NCBI RefSeq assembly: GCF_000417875.1
Contig: NW_006920879.1
Location: 687,211 to 751,210, forward strand
Length of the DNA: 64,000 nt
From: Pseudozyma flocculosa PF-1
Taxonomy: Eukaryota; Basidiomycota; Ustilaginomycetes; Ustilaginales; Ustilaginaceae
Direction: 5' to 3'
Part shown: positions 20,718 to 32,050 of the stretch, piece after piece
Layout of the letters: every line of letters begins with the position of its first letter
How positions within the stretch are numbered: position 1 is the stretch's first letter
Notes under the pieces: generated by a model
Database searches by the model: none
The model's input: the letters and a program-made list of their open reading frames with translations, nothing else
What the model was told of the DNA's origin: nothing
Translations under genes and position numbers: made by a program

Positions 20718-21843
20718 TGCGGCGGCGACGGTCGAGCGAGAGAGCAGACTGGTGGCTGTTGAGCGATCAAGTGCCTGGCGGTGGAGAGCGGTCGGTGGTA
20801 GGGAGGCGTGGCTGGACGATAATGGCGGTGGTGGTGATGGTGATGGTGGTGACAGGAGGAGCAGCTGGCCGGGTCGAGCCTAGGTGGGCTCTGATGCGTT
20901 GTCATTGTTCGAGTCAGAGCCACCTTGGACACCGGCGGAGTGAGGGCGGGGGGAACGGCGGAGTGCACCGACGGAGGCAGCCCAGCCGGACGTCGGCGTT
21001 GTACGTACGTCGGTCCGTCTGTGCGGGATGCTCCGCATCGTTGCGGGAGCGGAATCTAGAAGACGGCGAGCGAGGCAGGATCGATCCAGGCGCGGGGGCG
21101 AGCGAATGAAATGCGCGGCAAATTGACCGATGCCAACGCCGAGCCTGGCTTGGGCTTACCAGGCCGGCCTGCCAACCGAGCCCAGCCGGCGGCCAAAGCG
21201 ACGGCCAACTCGCGAGCGAAGCGCAGCACAGCACAGCGTCCGCCGGCGCATCTGGCGGTCAATCGGGGCCCGTCACCTGGTCTGCCGATATCGTCAATCG
21301 GGAGATTCCGCCTCGCCGCTCCCAGACCAACACCTGCGGTCCAGGGGCCTGGCTTGGCTGCTGCTGCTGCTCGACGCTGTGGTGGTGGGCGTGCGTGGGT
21401 GCGTGCGTCGGCGCAAGGGCCCACAGACACGCGCGCAACCCTCAATCTAGCGGCCCGAAGCGAGCAGCCTGGTTGGCCTTCGCCGAAACCAACACCCCGC
21501 CACCACCATCGCCTCTCCTCCGCATTTCCCCCCCCCCCCTCCCTCACTCTCCGTTCAAGGATCAGCGACACTAGTCATCGTCTCGCCCGGCGCGAAGGCA
21601 CGCACCTGACACGACAGGCCAAAACCAGCCCCCGACGCACAGCTCGACCCGCCTGCGCTGCTGCTTCCACAAGTTCGCAGATACCCTGCTTCCTCGCCCA
21701 GCCCTGGACCGAACCTCGGCCGTCGAGGCTCGGATCAGCGCTTGGCGGGCCGTCTTCACATTCCGGCACACTTGGCATTGCGCTCATTTCTCCGCTGCCA
21801 CGGCTCTCGCGGTCGCCTTGCCTGACTCATCTCATCTTCCCCC
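20718..21843. promoter_or_regulatory. shared upstream region of DSD1 and dyn1
   Basis: About 1.1 kb between divergent starts. There is a GGT-rich patch at 20820-20850, GCCTGGC/CAGGCC words at 21145-21185 and 21340-21360, and a pyrimidine-rich leader with a poly-C run at 21525-21540 before the dyn1 ATG. Confidence 0.45.
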
Positions 21844-24800
21844 ATGGACGGTGACTACGAGCCCGGGTCCGGGCGCATGCCGCCTAGGCTCGACTCGCAG
21901 TCCGACCTTGCAAGGGTCAGCGGCTCCTTTGACGTCCGCATCCTCAAGAGCTACCTCAAGTCGCTTCTTCCCATCATTCTCGACACCGATGCCGTCCTCC
22001 TCGAGACGCTGCTGTTCGAAAAGGACAGCTGGAAGGAGACGGCCGCCCTCTTTGCAAACGACCCGAGCATCATGACCGCCTACGTAGACAAGGTGCGCCG
22101 CGAGGACGCGTCCTCGGATACCGCCGAGAAAGGTGAGCAGCTGGCTTCCGTGCGCTTGGTCTTCCTGTTCCGCGAGCCAACCCAGCTCACACGTCGATCT
22201 TGGCCTGTCCCTCGTTCCGTCTATCGGTCCTGTTGCTCCTATCGCTCGCCGCACAGACATGTTCGAGTATGACATCTCACCGCAGGCGACCTACTCGACA
22301 CGGCATGTCTCGAGCATCGCCCTGATCAAGCGCGTCACCGTCCTTGACGAGGCGCTTCCGCTCTCGCATCAGCTTCACATCCTCACGCTCTTCGGCCCTG
22401 CGGGGATTGCGGGTCCGGCCGTGGCGGCTGGGGCCTCGCGGGATGCGGCCGATGCGCAGGCAAAGGGCGCCGGCGACGAGGATCAGGTCATGGCGGCCAC
22501 GGTGCGCGAGAGCCCGTACGAGGCGCTCCACAGCGTTGTCCACAATGTCATGGCGCCCTGGTTCGACGCCTTTGTGTCGAGCAAGAGCTCGCGCGCCAAG
22601 ACGAGCGCGGCCAACGGCGCCGACACCCACGATGCCGACTCCAAGATGGGCATCCCCATGGCCAAGCGCCGATTTGCCGAGCTCGAACTCAGCCTGCTCC
22701 ACCTGCAGCAGAATGTCGAGCTGCCCGAGATCCACCTTGCCGTGCACCCCGTCATCCGGGCCGCCGTCGAGCGGTGCCAGGCCGCTGGGCAGAAGGTGAC
22801 GGTCGAGGCGATTCAGCCGGCGTCGCTGCTAGAGGACAGCTCGTTTCTCAACAAGCTCCAGGCCGACGTCAACTCTTGGGTCAAGGAGGTCCAGACCATC
22901 ACCAAGCTCGATCGCAACGTGGCCTCGGGCTCGGCGTCGCAGGAGGTCAGCTTCTGGCTCGCCATGGAAAAGGCCGAGGACGGCATCGAGCAGCAGCTGC
23001 GCTCCGACCCCATCGTGCTCACGCTCGACGTGCTGCGCAACGCCAAGCGCTTCCACGCCACCGTCTCGTTCCTCGCCGACACCGGGCTCAAGGAGTGCGC
23101 CGAAAAGGTGCACAACTACAACATGCTGATGAAGGACTTCCCCATCAACGAGCTGCTGTCGGCCTCGAACCTCGACAAGTGCGCCGACGCGCTGTCGGCC
23201 ATCTTCGGCCACATCAACCGCAAGATGCGCATCAGCCCGTATCCGATGAAGCGCCTCCTCCCCCTCGTCGAGTCGATCAGCCGCGACCTCAACGAGACGC
23301 TGCTCAAGGTGCTCGCGTCGCAGCGCATCATGTACCTCGACTTCCCGCGCTTCTGGGAGACGATCACGGCCGCCAGCGAAGTGTTCCACGTGTGGGACGA
23401 GCTGGTCAAGGACTTTATCAACATTGCGCGCGAGGTGACCCGCAAGCGGACGGAAAAGTTTCTGCCGATCAAGATCAACCCGGCGCACGCAAAGCTGCGC
23501 GAGCGACTCAACTACATCGGCGCCTTCCGCAAGACGCACGAGCAGCTGCGGGCCATGGTGAGCTCCGGAAAGGGCCTGATGGGCGCCGGCAGCGCCCAGG
23601 CGCTCGCGTCGTACGACAAGCACGTGGCCATGCAGAACCTGGCTGGCATCGAGATGAGCGAGGAGATCCGCGCCGCCTATGACCAGGTGCGCGTCATCGA
23701 CGTGCTCGACGTCAGCCAGGAAGGAAACGAGATCTGGACGGCGGCCGAGTCGTCGTACAACGAGCGCGTGGCTCGCGTCGAGAGCAACCTCATCGCCCGC
23801 CTCCGCGACCTGCTCGGCCAGGCCAAGTCGGCCCGCGAGATGCTGCGCGTCCTGTCGCAGTTCAACAGCCTCTTTGTGCGGCCAAAGGTGCGCGGCGCCG
23901 TCCAAGAGTACCAGCAGCAGCTGCTCAACAGCGTCAAGGCCGACATCAAGACGCTCCACGACAAGTTCAAGTCGCAGTACCGCGCGTCCGAGGCCAACCA
24001 CATGACGCAGATGCGCGATATCCCCGAGATCACGGGCGCCATCATCTGGGCGCGGCAGATCGAGCGGCAGCTCAACGTCTACATGAAGCGGGTCGAGGAC
24101 GTGCTCGGCAAGGGCTGGCAGCTCTACGCCGAGGGCCAGAAGCTGCAGAGCGAGAGCGAGACGTTCCGCCGCAAGCTCGACACGCGGCCGCTCTTCGACA
24201 CCTGGCTCCACGAGATCAACCGCCGCGACATGAACATCTCGGGCCGCGTCTTTGACGTGACGCGCAACCGCGCCGCCGGCAACGCGTTCCAGCTCGTCGT
24301 CAGCTTCGACGGCCACACCATCACGCTCTTCAAGGAGGTGCGCAACCTGATCTGGCTCAACTTCCAGATCCCGCACGCCATCACCAACCTGGCAAAGGAC
24401 GCCAAGAAGGTGTACCCGAACGCCGTGTCGCTCATGGAGACGGTGCGCACCTACAACCAGACGTGCAACCTGGTCAAGGCCAACCCGGGCGTCGCCTGCC
24501 TCCTGGCCCAGGTCTACAGCGACGCGCACCAGCTCATTTCGCAGGGCATGGCGCTGCGCTGGGAGCACTTTGCCAACATCTACGAGAGCCACCGCGCCGC
24601 CGCCTACCTGCCGGGCGCCATCGCCGACACGGGCCGCGAGAACAAGCAGATTGCCTTTGTCCGCCACTTTGCCAGCATCGTCAGCCTCTTCCAGGACAAG
24701 ACGATGGAGGTGATCGAGGTGCAGCGCGACATGCTCTCGGTCATCGAGGACCTCGGCACCTGCGAGTACTCGGCCCACGCCTTTTCCGAACGCCTGCTCA

Positions 24801-27800
24801 GGATCCAGCAGACGATCGACAAGCTCAACCTCGAGGGCTTCCCCAACCTCGACGACTGGGTGGCCGACCTGGACGCCAAGATCGAGCGCACGCTCCTCCA
24901 GCGCCTGCGCGCCGTCAGCGAGTCGTGGTGCCGGGAGTTTGTCAAGGACGACGGCGGCGGCAGCGGCAAGAGCAACCGCGAGATGGCCAGGGACAAGGCC
25001 GCCGCCGCCGCCGCTGGGGCCGCGGGCCGCGCCGACAACCGCGTCCAGCTGCCGCCCATTACCCACGAGATCCGGATCCAGAACCAGGTCATCTTCCTCG
25101 ACCCTCCGCTAGAGAATGCGCGTGCCCACTGGTTCCGGCAGCTGCACGAGGTGCTCGCCGTCGTCTGCTGCCTCAAGCGCGTCAAGAGCTCGCGCTACGA
25201 GATCGGCCTCCAGATGCGCGGCAACGACAAGGCGTCCGAGCAGAACTACACCTCGCTCCTCACGCGCTTCGAGGACGACACGCTGGAGCGCCCGTTTGTG
25301 CTGATCGAGGCCAAGCTGGCCGAGGTCGGCACCTACGTCGCCAAGTGGCTCCAGTTCCAGTCGCTGTGGGACCTCGAGACCGAGCACGTCTTTGCGCGCC
25401 TCGGCGACTCGCTCGCAGACTGGCAGCAGCTGCTGGCCGAGATCCGCAAGACGAGGAGCACCTTTGACAACTCCGACAGCCAGCGCTCGTTTGGCACGTG
25501 CATCATCGACTACGAGCAGGTGCAGAGCAAGGTCAATGCCAAGTACGACGCGTGGCAGCGCGACATCCTCAACCGCTTCGGCAGCAAGCTCGGCGTGGCG
25601 ATGCGCGAGGTCCACGCGGCGGTGCTCAAGGCGAGAAACGACCTCGAGCAGCACAGCATCGAGGGCAGCTCGACGGCGCAGGCGGTCACCTTCATCACGA
25701 TGGTGCAGGACCTCAAGCGCAAGACCAAGGTGTGGGCGCCGCAGATCGAAATCTTTGGCAGCGGGCAGAAGACGCTCGAGCGGCAGCGTTACATGTTCCC
25801 CCAGGACTGGCTCTACGTCGACCAGGTCGAGGGCGAGTGGAGCGCGTTCCAGGAGATCCTCAACCGCAAGAACGCCAGCATCCAGGAGCAGCTCGCCGGC
25901 CTCCAGATGAAGATCATCGCAGAGGACAAGATCGTCAGCGACAAGATCGCCGCCATCATCGCCGAGTGGGAGGAGCAGAAGCCGATCCACGGGACGCTCA
26001 AGGCCGACGCCGCCATGAACACGATCAACGTGTTCGAGTCGCGGATCGGCAAGCTGGCCGAGGACCGCGCGCTCGTCATCCGCGCCAAGGAGGCGCTCGA
26101 CCTCGACCACAGCGCCGACGACCGCATGGAGCCCGTCTTCGAGGAGCTGCGCGACCTCAAGACGGTCTGGACCGCCCTCTCCGGCACCTGGAGCCAGCTG
26201 GCCGAGATCCGCGAGCTCAACTGGAACAACATCCGGCCGCGCAAGCTTAGGCAGCAGCTCGACGCGCTGCTGGCTCAGACCAAGGAGATGCCCAGCCGGA
26301 TGCGCCAGTACGCCGCCTTCGAGTACGTGCAGGAGCACCTGCGTGCGCTCCTCAAGAGCAACTCGACAATCGCCGACCTCAAGTCCGAGGCGATGCGCGA
26401 GCGCCACTGGCGGTCGATGTTCAAGCAGCTCAAGGTGCAGACCCCCTACTCGCCCAGCAGCATGACGCTCGGCACCGTGTGGGACCTCGACCTCAAGAAG
26501 CACGACGTCGTCATCAAGGCCGTCGTGGCCCAGGCCCAGGGCGAGCTGGCGCTCGAAGAGTACCTCAAACAGGTCCGCGAGAGCTGGACCAACTACACGC
26601 TCGACCTGGTCAACTACCAGAATAAGTGCAGGCTGATCCGGGGCTGGGACAACCTCTTCCAGCTGGCGGGCGACAACCTCAACGCGCTGCGCGCCATGTC
26701 GATGAGCCCGCACTACAAAGTGTTTGAGGAGGAGGCGTCGCTGTGGGAGGACCGCCTGTCCAAGATCTCGGTCCTCTTCGACACCTGGATCGACGTCCAG
26801 CGCCAGTGGGTCTACCTCGAGGGCATCTTCACCGGCAGCGCCGAGATCCGCCACATCCTGCCCGTCGAGAGCTCGCGCTTCCAGAACATCAACACCGAGT
26901 TCCTCACGGTCATGAAGAAGGTGTACAAGTCGCCCTTTGTGCTCGACGTCCTCAACATCCCCGGCGTCCAGAAGAGCCTCGAGCGCCTGGCCGAGCTGCT
27001 CAGCAAGATCCAAAAGGCGCTCGGCGAGTACCTCGAGCGGGAGCGCGCCAACTTCCCGCGCTTCTACTTCGTCGGCGACGAGGACCTGCTCGAGATCATC
27101 GGCAACAGCAAGGACACGTCGCGCATCCTCAAGCACCTCAAGAAGATGTTTGCCGGCCTGGCCACGATCCGCATGGACGACGACGCCACCGTGCTCGAGG
27201 CCATGGTCAGCAAGGAGGGCGAGACGGTGCCCTTCCGCTCGCCCATCGTGCTCAAGGACCACGCCAAGATCAACGACTGGCTCGCCAAGGTCGAGAGCGA
27301 GATGCGCATCTCGCTCGCCGAGCTCCTCTCCGAGGCCGCCGCGGACCTCGAGGCGTTCTACACCGACGCAGAGACGCTCACCGTCGAGCGCTTCCTCGCC
27401 TGGATCGAACAGTACCCAGCCCAGCTGGTCGTTCTCGCCGTCCAGGCCCAGTGGACCGCGCTGGTCGATGACGGCCTCGAGAGCGGCACGGGCCTCGATG
27501 GCCCGCTTGCCATCGTGCGGCGCGGCCTCGACCTGCTGGCCGACACGGTGCTGACCGACGTCGGCCCCCTGCAGCGGCGCAAGTGCGAGCACCTCATTAC
27601 CGAGCTCGTCCACCAGCGCGACGTCATCCGCCTCCTCCAGCAGCAGGGCGTGCAGAGCGCCCGCGACTTTGGCTGGCTCTCGCAGATGCGCTTCTACCTC
27701 AACCGCCAGGTCGACAAGCCCCTCGACCGGCTGACGGTCCGCATGGCCAACGCGAGCTTCCCTTACGGCTACGAGTACCTCGGCGTGCCCGATCGCCTCG

Positions 27801-30800
27801 TCCAGACGCCCCTCACGGACCGGTGCTACCTGACGCTGACCCAGGCTCTCCACTACAAGCTCGGCGGCGCGCCCTTCGGCCCCGCAGGTACCGGTAAGTC
27901 GACCCTCTCGCCGCGTTGCTTCCGGCAGAGGCGGGGCCGACGACTGACTGAGCGAGCCTCGCACTGCTGCTCCCTTGTCCCCCCCACTCCCTCCTCCCTT
28001 CCCCGTCCGACCTGCCACGGACAACAGGCAAGACCGAGTCCGTCAAGGCACTCGGTGTGCAGCTCGGCATGTTCGTCATCGTCTTCTGTTGCGACGAGAC
28101 TTTCGACTTCCAGGCCATGGGTCGCATCTTTGTAGGCCTCTGCCGGGTCGGTGCGTGGGGCTGCTTCGACGAGTTCAATCGTCTCGAGGAGAGGATCCTC
28201 TCCGCAGTCTCGCAGCAGATCCAGAGCATCCAGCAGGGCCTGGCGGCTTCTTCGTCGGACGCCGTCACCCGCGTGGGCGCCGCCAGTGCCGAGAGCTCCG
28301 GCGAGATTGAGCTCCTGGGCAAGCGCGTGCCGCTCAATGACCGCGTCGGCATCTTCATCACCACCAACCCTACCTATGCCGGCCGATCCAACCTGCCGGA
28401 CAACCTCAAGAAGCTCTTCCGCAACATGGCCATGACGCACCCGGACCGCGAGCTGATTGCCCAGGTCATGCTCTTCTCCCAGGGCTTCCGCACCGCCGAG
28501 ATCCTGGCGTCCAAGATCGTCCCCTTCTTCGTCCTCTGCTCGGAGCAGCTCAGCCCCCAGCCGCACTACGACTTTGGTCTGCGTGCGCTCAAGGCGGTGC
28601 TCGTCAGCGCCGGCCAGCTGAAGCGCGAGAGCATGCTGCTCGCCGCAGGCTCGGCGCCCTCCGAGGCCGCGGCGTCGATCGAGGTGGCCGAGCAGGAGAT
28701 CCTCATCCAGAGCGTATCGGAGACAATCGTGCCCAAGCTCATCGCAGAGGACGTGCCGCTACTCAAGAGCCTGCTCTCGGACGTCTTCCCCGGCGTCGAG
28801 TACAAGCCCGTCAACCTCGACGTGCTGCGAGAGCACATCGCCGCCGTGTGCGCCGAGCGCCACCTGGTCGAGGGCGGCCTGTGGACCGAAAAGGTGCTCC
28901 AGCTGTACCAGATCCAGAAGATCTCGCACGGCCTCATGCTGGTGGGTCCTTCGGGCACGGGCAAGACCCAGGCCTGGCAGGTGCTCCTGGCGGCCCTGGA
29001 ACGCCTCGAGGGCAAGGAGGGCGTGGCGTACGTCATCGACCCCAAGGCGGTGTCCAAGGACAGCCTCTACGGCACGCTCGACCCGACGACGCGAGAGTGG
29101 AACGACGGCCTCTTCACGCAGGTGCTGCGCAAGATCATCGACAACGTCCGTGGAGAGAGCGCCAAACGCCACTGGATCATCTTTGACGGCGACGTCGACC
29201 CGGAGTGGGTCGAGAACCTCAACAGCGTCCTCGACGACAACAAGCTGCTCACGCTGCCCAACGGCGAGCGCCTCAACCTGCCGTCCAACGTGCGCATCAT
29301 GTTTGAGGTCGAGTCGCTCAAGTATGCCACGCTGGCCACCGTCTCGCGCTGCGGCATGATCTGGTTCAGCGACGACATCGTCCGGCCCTCGATGCTCTAC
29401 TCGCGCTACCTCAGCTCGCTGCGCGCCGTGCCCATCCAGAACGACGACGAAGACGTCCTCGGCCCGGCCGCGGCTCGGCGCAACACGGCGGCCGTCGACG
29501 GCGAGGTGTCGCCGGACATGCTCGTCCAGCGGAGCGTCGCCGACGCCCTCACCTCGTTCTTCGAAGACGATGGCCTGGTCAGCGGCGCGCTCGAGTTTGC
29601 CAAGAGCGTGCCGCACATCATGGACTTCACCGAGGCCCGCGCGCTGTCGACGCTCTTCTCGCTGATCAACAAGACGGTCCGAAATGTGGTCGAGTACAAT
29701 TCGCAGCATCCCGACTTCCCGCTGCCGCAGGACCAGGTCGAGGCCTACGCCAGCAAGCGCCTCCTCGTGGGCATCGTCTGGGCCTTTACCGGAGACGCCA
29801 AGCTCGACGTTCGCGCCGAGATGGGCGACTACCTGCGGGGCCACACGGGCGTCGACCTGCCCCCGCTCGGCCCTGGAAGCTCGCTGATCGACTTTGACGT
29901 CACGCCCGGCCAGGGAGCCGAGTGGTCGCCGTGGCTCGACAAGGTGCCCACGATCGAGATCGAGACGAGCGCCGTCTCGTCGGCCGACGTCGTCATCCCC
30001 ACGGTCGACACGGTGCGCCACGAAGACGTCCTGTACTCGTGGCTGTCGGAGCACAAGCCGCTGATGCTCTGCGGCCCTCCCGGTTCGGGCAAGACGATGA
30101 CGCTCTTTTCGGCGCTGCGCAAGCTGCCAGACATGGAGGTCGTCGGCCTCAACTTTTCCAGCGCCACCACGCCCGAGCTGATCCTCAAGACGTTCGAGCA
30201 GTACTGCGAGTACCGCAAGACGCCCAACGGCGTCGTGCTGGCGCCGGCGCAGATCGGCAGGTGGCTGGTCCTCTTCTGCGACGAGATCAACCTGCCGGCG
30301 ACGGATAAGTACGGCACGCAGCGCGTCATCTCGTTCCTCCGCCAGCTCGTCGAGAGCGGCGGCTTCTGGAGGATCTCGGACAAGGCGTGGGTCAAGCTGG
30401 AGCGCATCCAGTTTGTCGGCGCGTGCAACCCGCCGACAGACCCGGGCCGTGTGCCGCTGAGCCATCGCTTCCTGCGCCACGCCCCGCTTATCATGGTCGA
30501 CTATCCGGGAGAGATTTCGCTCAACCAGATCTACGGCACCTTCAACCGCGCCCTGCTCAAGGTGACGCCCAACCTGCGCGGCTACGCCGAGCCGCTGACG
30601 GCGGCCATGGTCGACTTCTACCTGGCGTCGCAGAAGAGGTTCACCCCGGACATCCAGGCGCACTACATCTACTCGCCGCGTGAGCTGACGCGCTGGATGC
30701 GCGGCATCTACGAGGCCATCAAGCCGCTCGAGACGCTCTCGGTCGAGGGGCTGGTGCGCGTCTGGGCGCACGAGGGCCTCAGGCTGTTTCAGGACCGCCT

Positions 30801-31698
30801 GGTCGGCTCCGACGAGAAGCGATGGACCGACGAGCAGATTGACGCCGTCGCCCAGAACCGCTTCCCCACGCTCGACCTCAATGCGGCGCTGGCGCGGCCC
30901 ATCCTCTTCTCCAACTGGCTCTCCAAGGAGTACCGCAGCGTCGACCGCGAGTCGGTGCGCGACTACGCCAAGGCTCGGCTGCGCGGCTACTCGGACGAGG
31001 AGCTCGACGCCAACCTGGTGCTGCACGACTCGGTGCTCGACCTGGCGCTCAGCTGCGACCGCGTGCTCCGCCAGCCCGCGGGCCACCTGCTGCTGATTGG
31101 CGCCAGCGGCTCGGGCCGCACCACGGTGACGCGCTTCTGCGCCTGGCTGCGCGGCCTGTCGCTCTTTTCCATCTCGACGTCGAACAAGTACACCGAGGAA
31201 AACTTTGACGAGGACCTGCGCGCCTTGCTCAAGCGCGTGGGCACCAAGGGCGAAAAGGTGTGCTGGACCATCGACGAGAGCCAGATGTCGAACGCGGCGC
31301 GTCTCGAAAAGCTCAACACGCTCCTCGCCAACGCCGAGGTGGCGGGCCTCTTTGAGGGCGACGAGCACTCGGCCCTCATCTCGGCGCTCAAGGAGGCCAG
31401 CCAGCGCGACGGACTCATGCTCGACGCCGAAGAGGAGCTGTTTGCCTTTTTCCGACAGCAAATCACCCAGAACCTGCACGTTGTGAGTAGCGCGCGAGAG
31501 CGGCCGGACGCAGCGTCGACTGCGGCGGCAGTGAGGACGACACGGGCTGCACAGCGTCTGGCTGACCTTGACTCCGAACCCCCCCTCTCCCCGCTTTCGC
31601 AGACGCTAACCATGAACCCGCCCGAAGGCGGTACGGGCAGCAAGGCGGCCGCCTCGCCTGCCCTCTTCAACCGTACCTCGATCCTCTTCTGCTGGTGA
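21844..31698 (+). CDS. dyn1: cytoplasmic dynein heavy chain, N-terminal half (split-type Dyn1)
   Basis: Minus-end microtubule motor subunit: tail, linker and AAA modules 1-4. Exons 21844-22132, 22257-27893, 28028-31482 and 31603-31698 give 3158 residues, whereas intact heavy chains have about 4100-4650. The tail and linker fill about residues 1-1940. P-loops follow: AAA1 GPAGTGKT (1971-1978, split by an intron) with [11 protein letters not shown]2 GPSGTGKTQ (from 2282) with [11 protein letters not shown]3 GPPGSGKT (from 2658) with LFCDEINLP, and AAA4 GASGSGRTT (from 3000) with IDES. Arg3006 replaces the AAA4 Walker A Lys. The protein ends MNPPEGG...SPALFNR plus TSILFCW and TGA. Stalk, microtubule-binding tip, AAA5 and AAA6 are absent, and the next gene's stop is 352 bp away. 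In U. maydis these parts come from a second gene, dyn2. Intron 31483-31602 has no stop in frame, so the end is the same with or without splicing. Confidence 0.95.
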
Positions 31699-32050
31699 AT
31701 GCGCCGGCGCGATCGACCCTCGACTACCGACCCGCCCTCCCGGCGGATCACTCGACGTCGGCGCTTCCCTGTTGCTCGGACCCCGCGCTCCCTCTTTCGC
31801 CTTTCTTCTCTTACGAACCCGAGACGTTTCCACCATGCCAAAATCCGCCGACGCAGCTCCTTCGATCTCGGCCCACGCTCGCATCTTCTCTCACTCGACC
31901 TGCTCCGTCGACGCTCAGACGACGTCCACGGCGATCTTTCCGTCTTTTGATTCTCGCGCCGCGACCGCAGCTCTACAGAGATCTAGCTCTCGCATCATCG
32001 GCGTCCTGTTCTTTCCCCCTCTTTGCCCTTCTTCTGCCTCCCTTCCACGC
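31699..32050. other. short convergent intergenic region after dyn1
   Basis: This region separates the dyn1 stop from the stop of the GYF gene on the other strand. It is pyrimidine-rich on the plus strand and holds no dynein-like sequence in any frame. The remaining dynein modules therefore cannot be encoded here. Confidence 0.7.

Noticed and set aside
31483..31602. Read-through of the last dyn1 intron as coding sequence
   Set aside because: It is open in frame, but GTGAGT and CGCAG are canonical and splicing restores the conserved junction [14 protein letters not shown]. The stop is the same either way.
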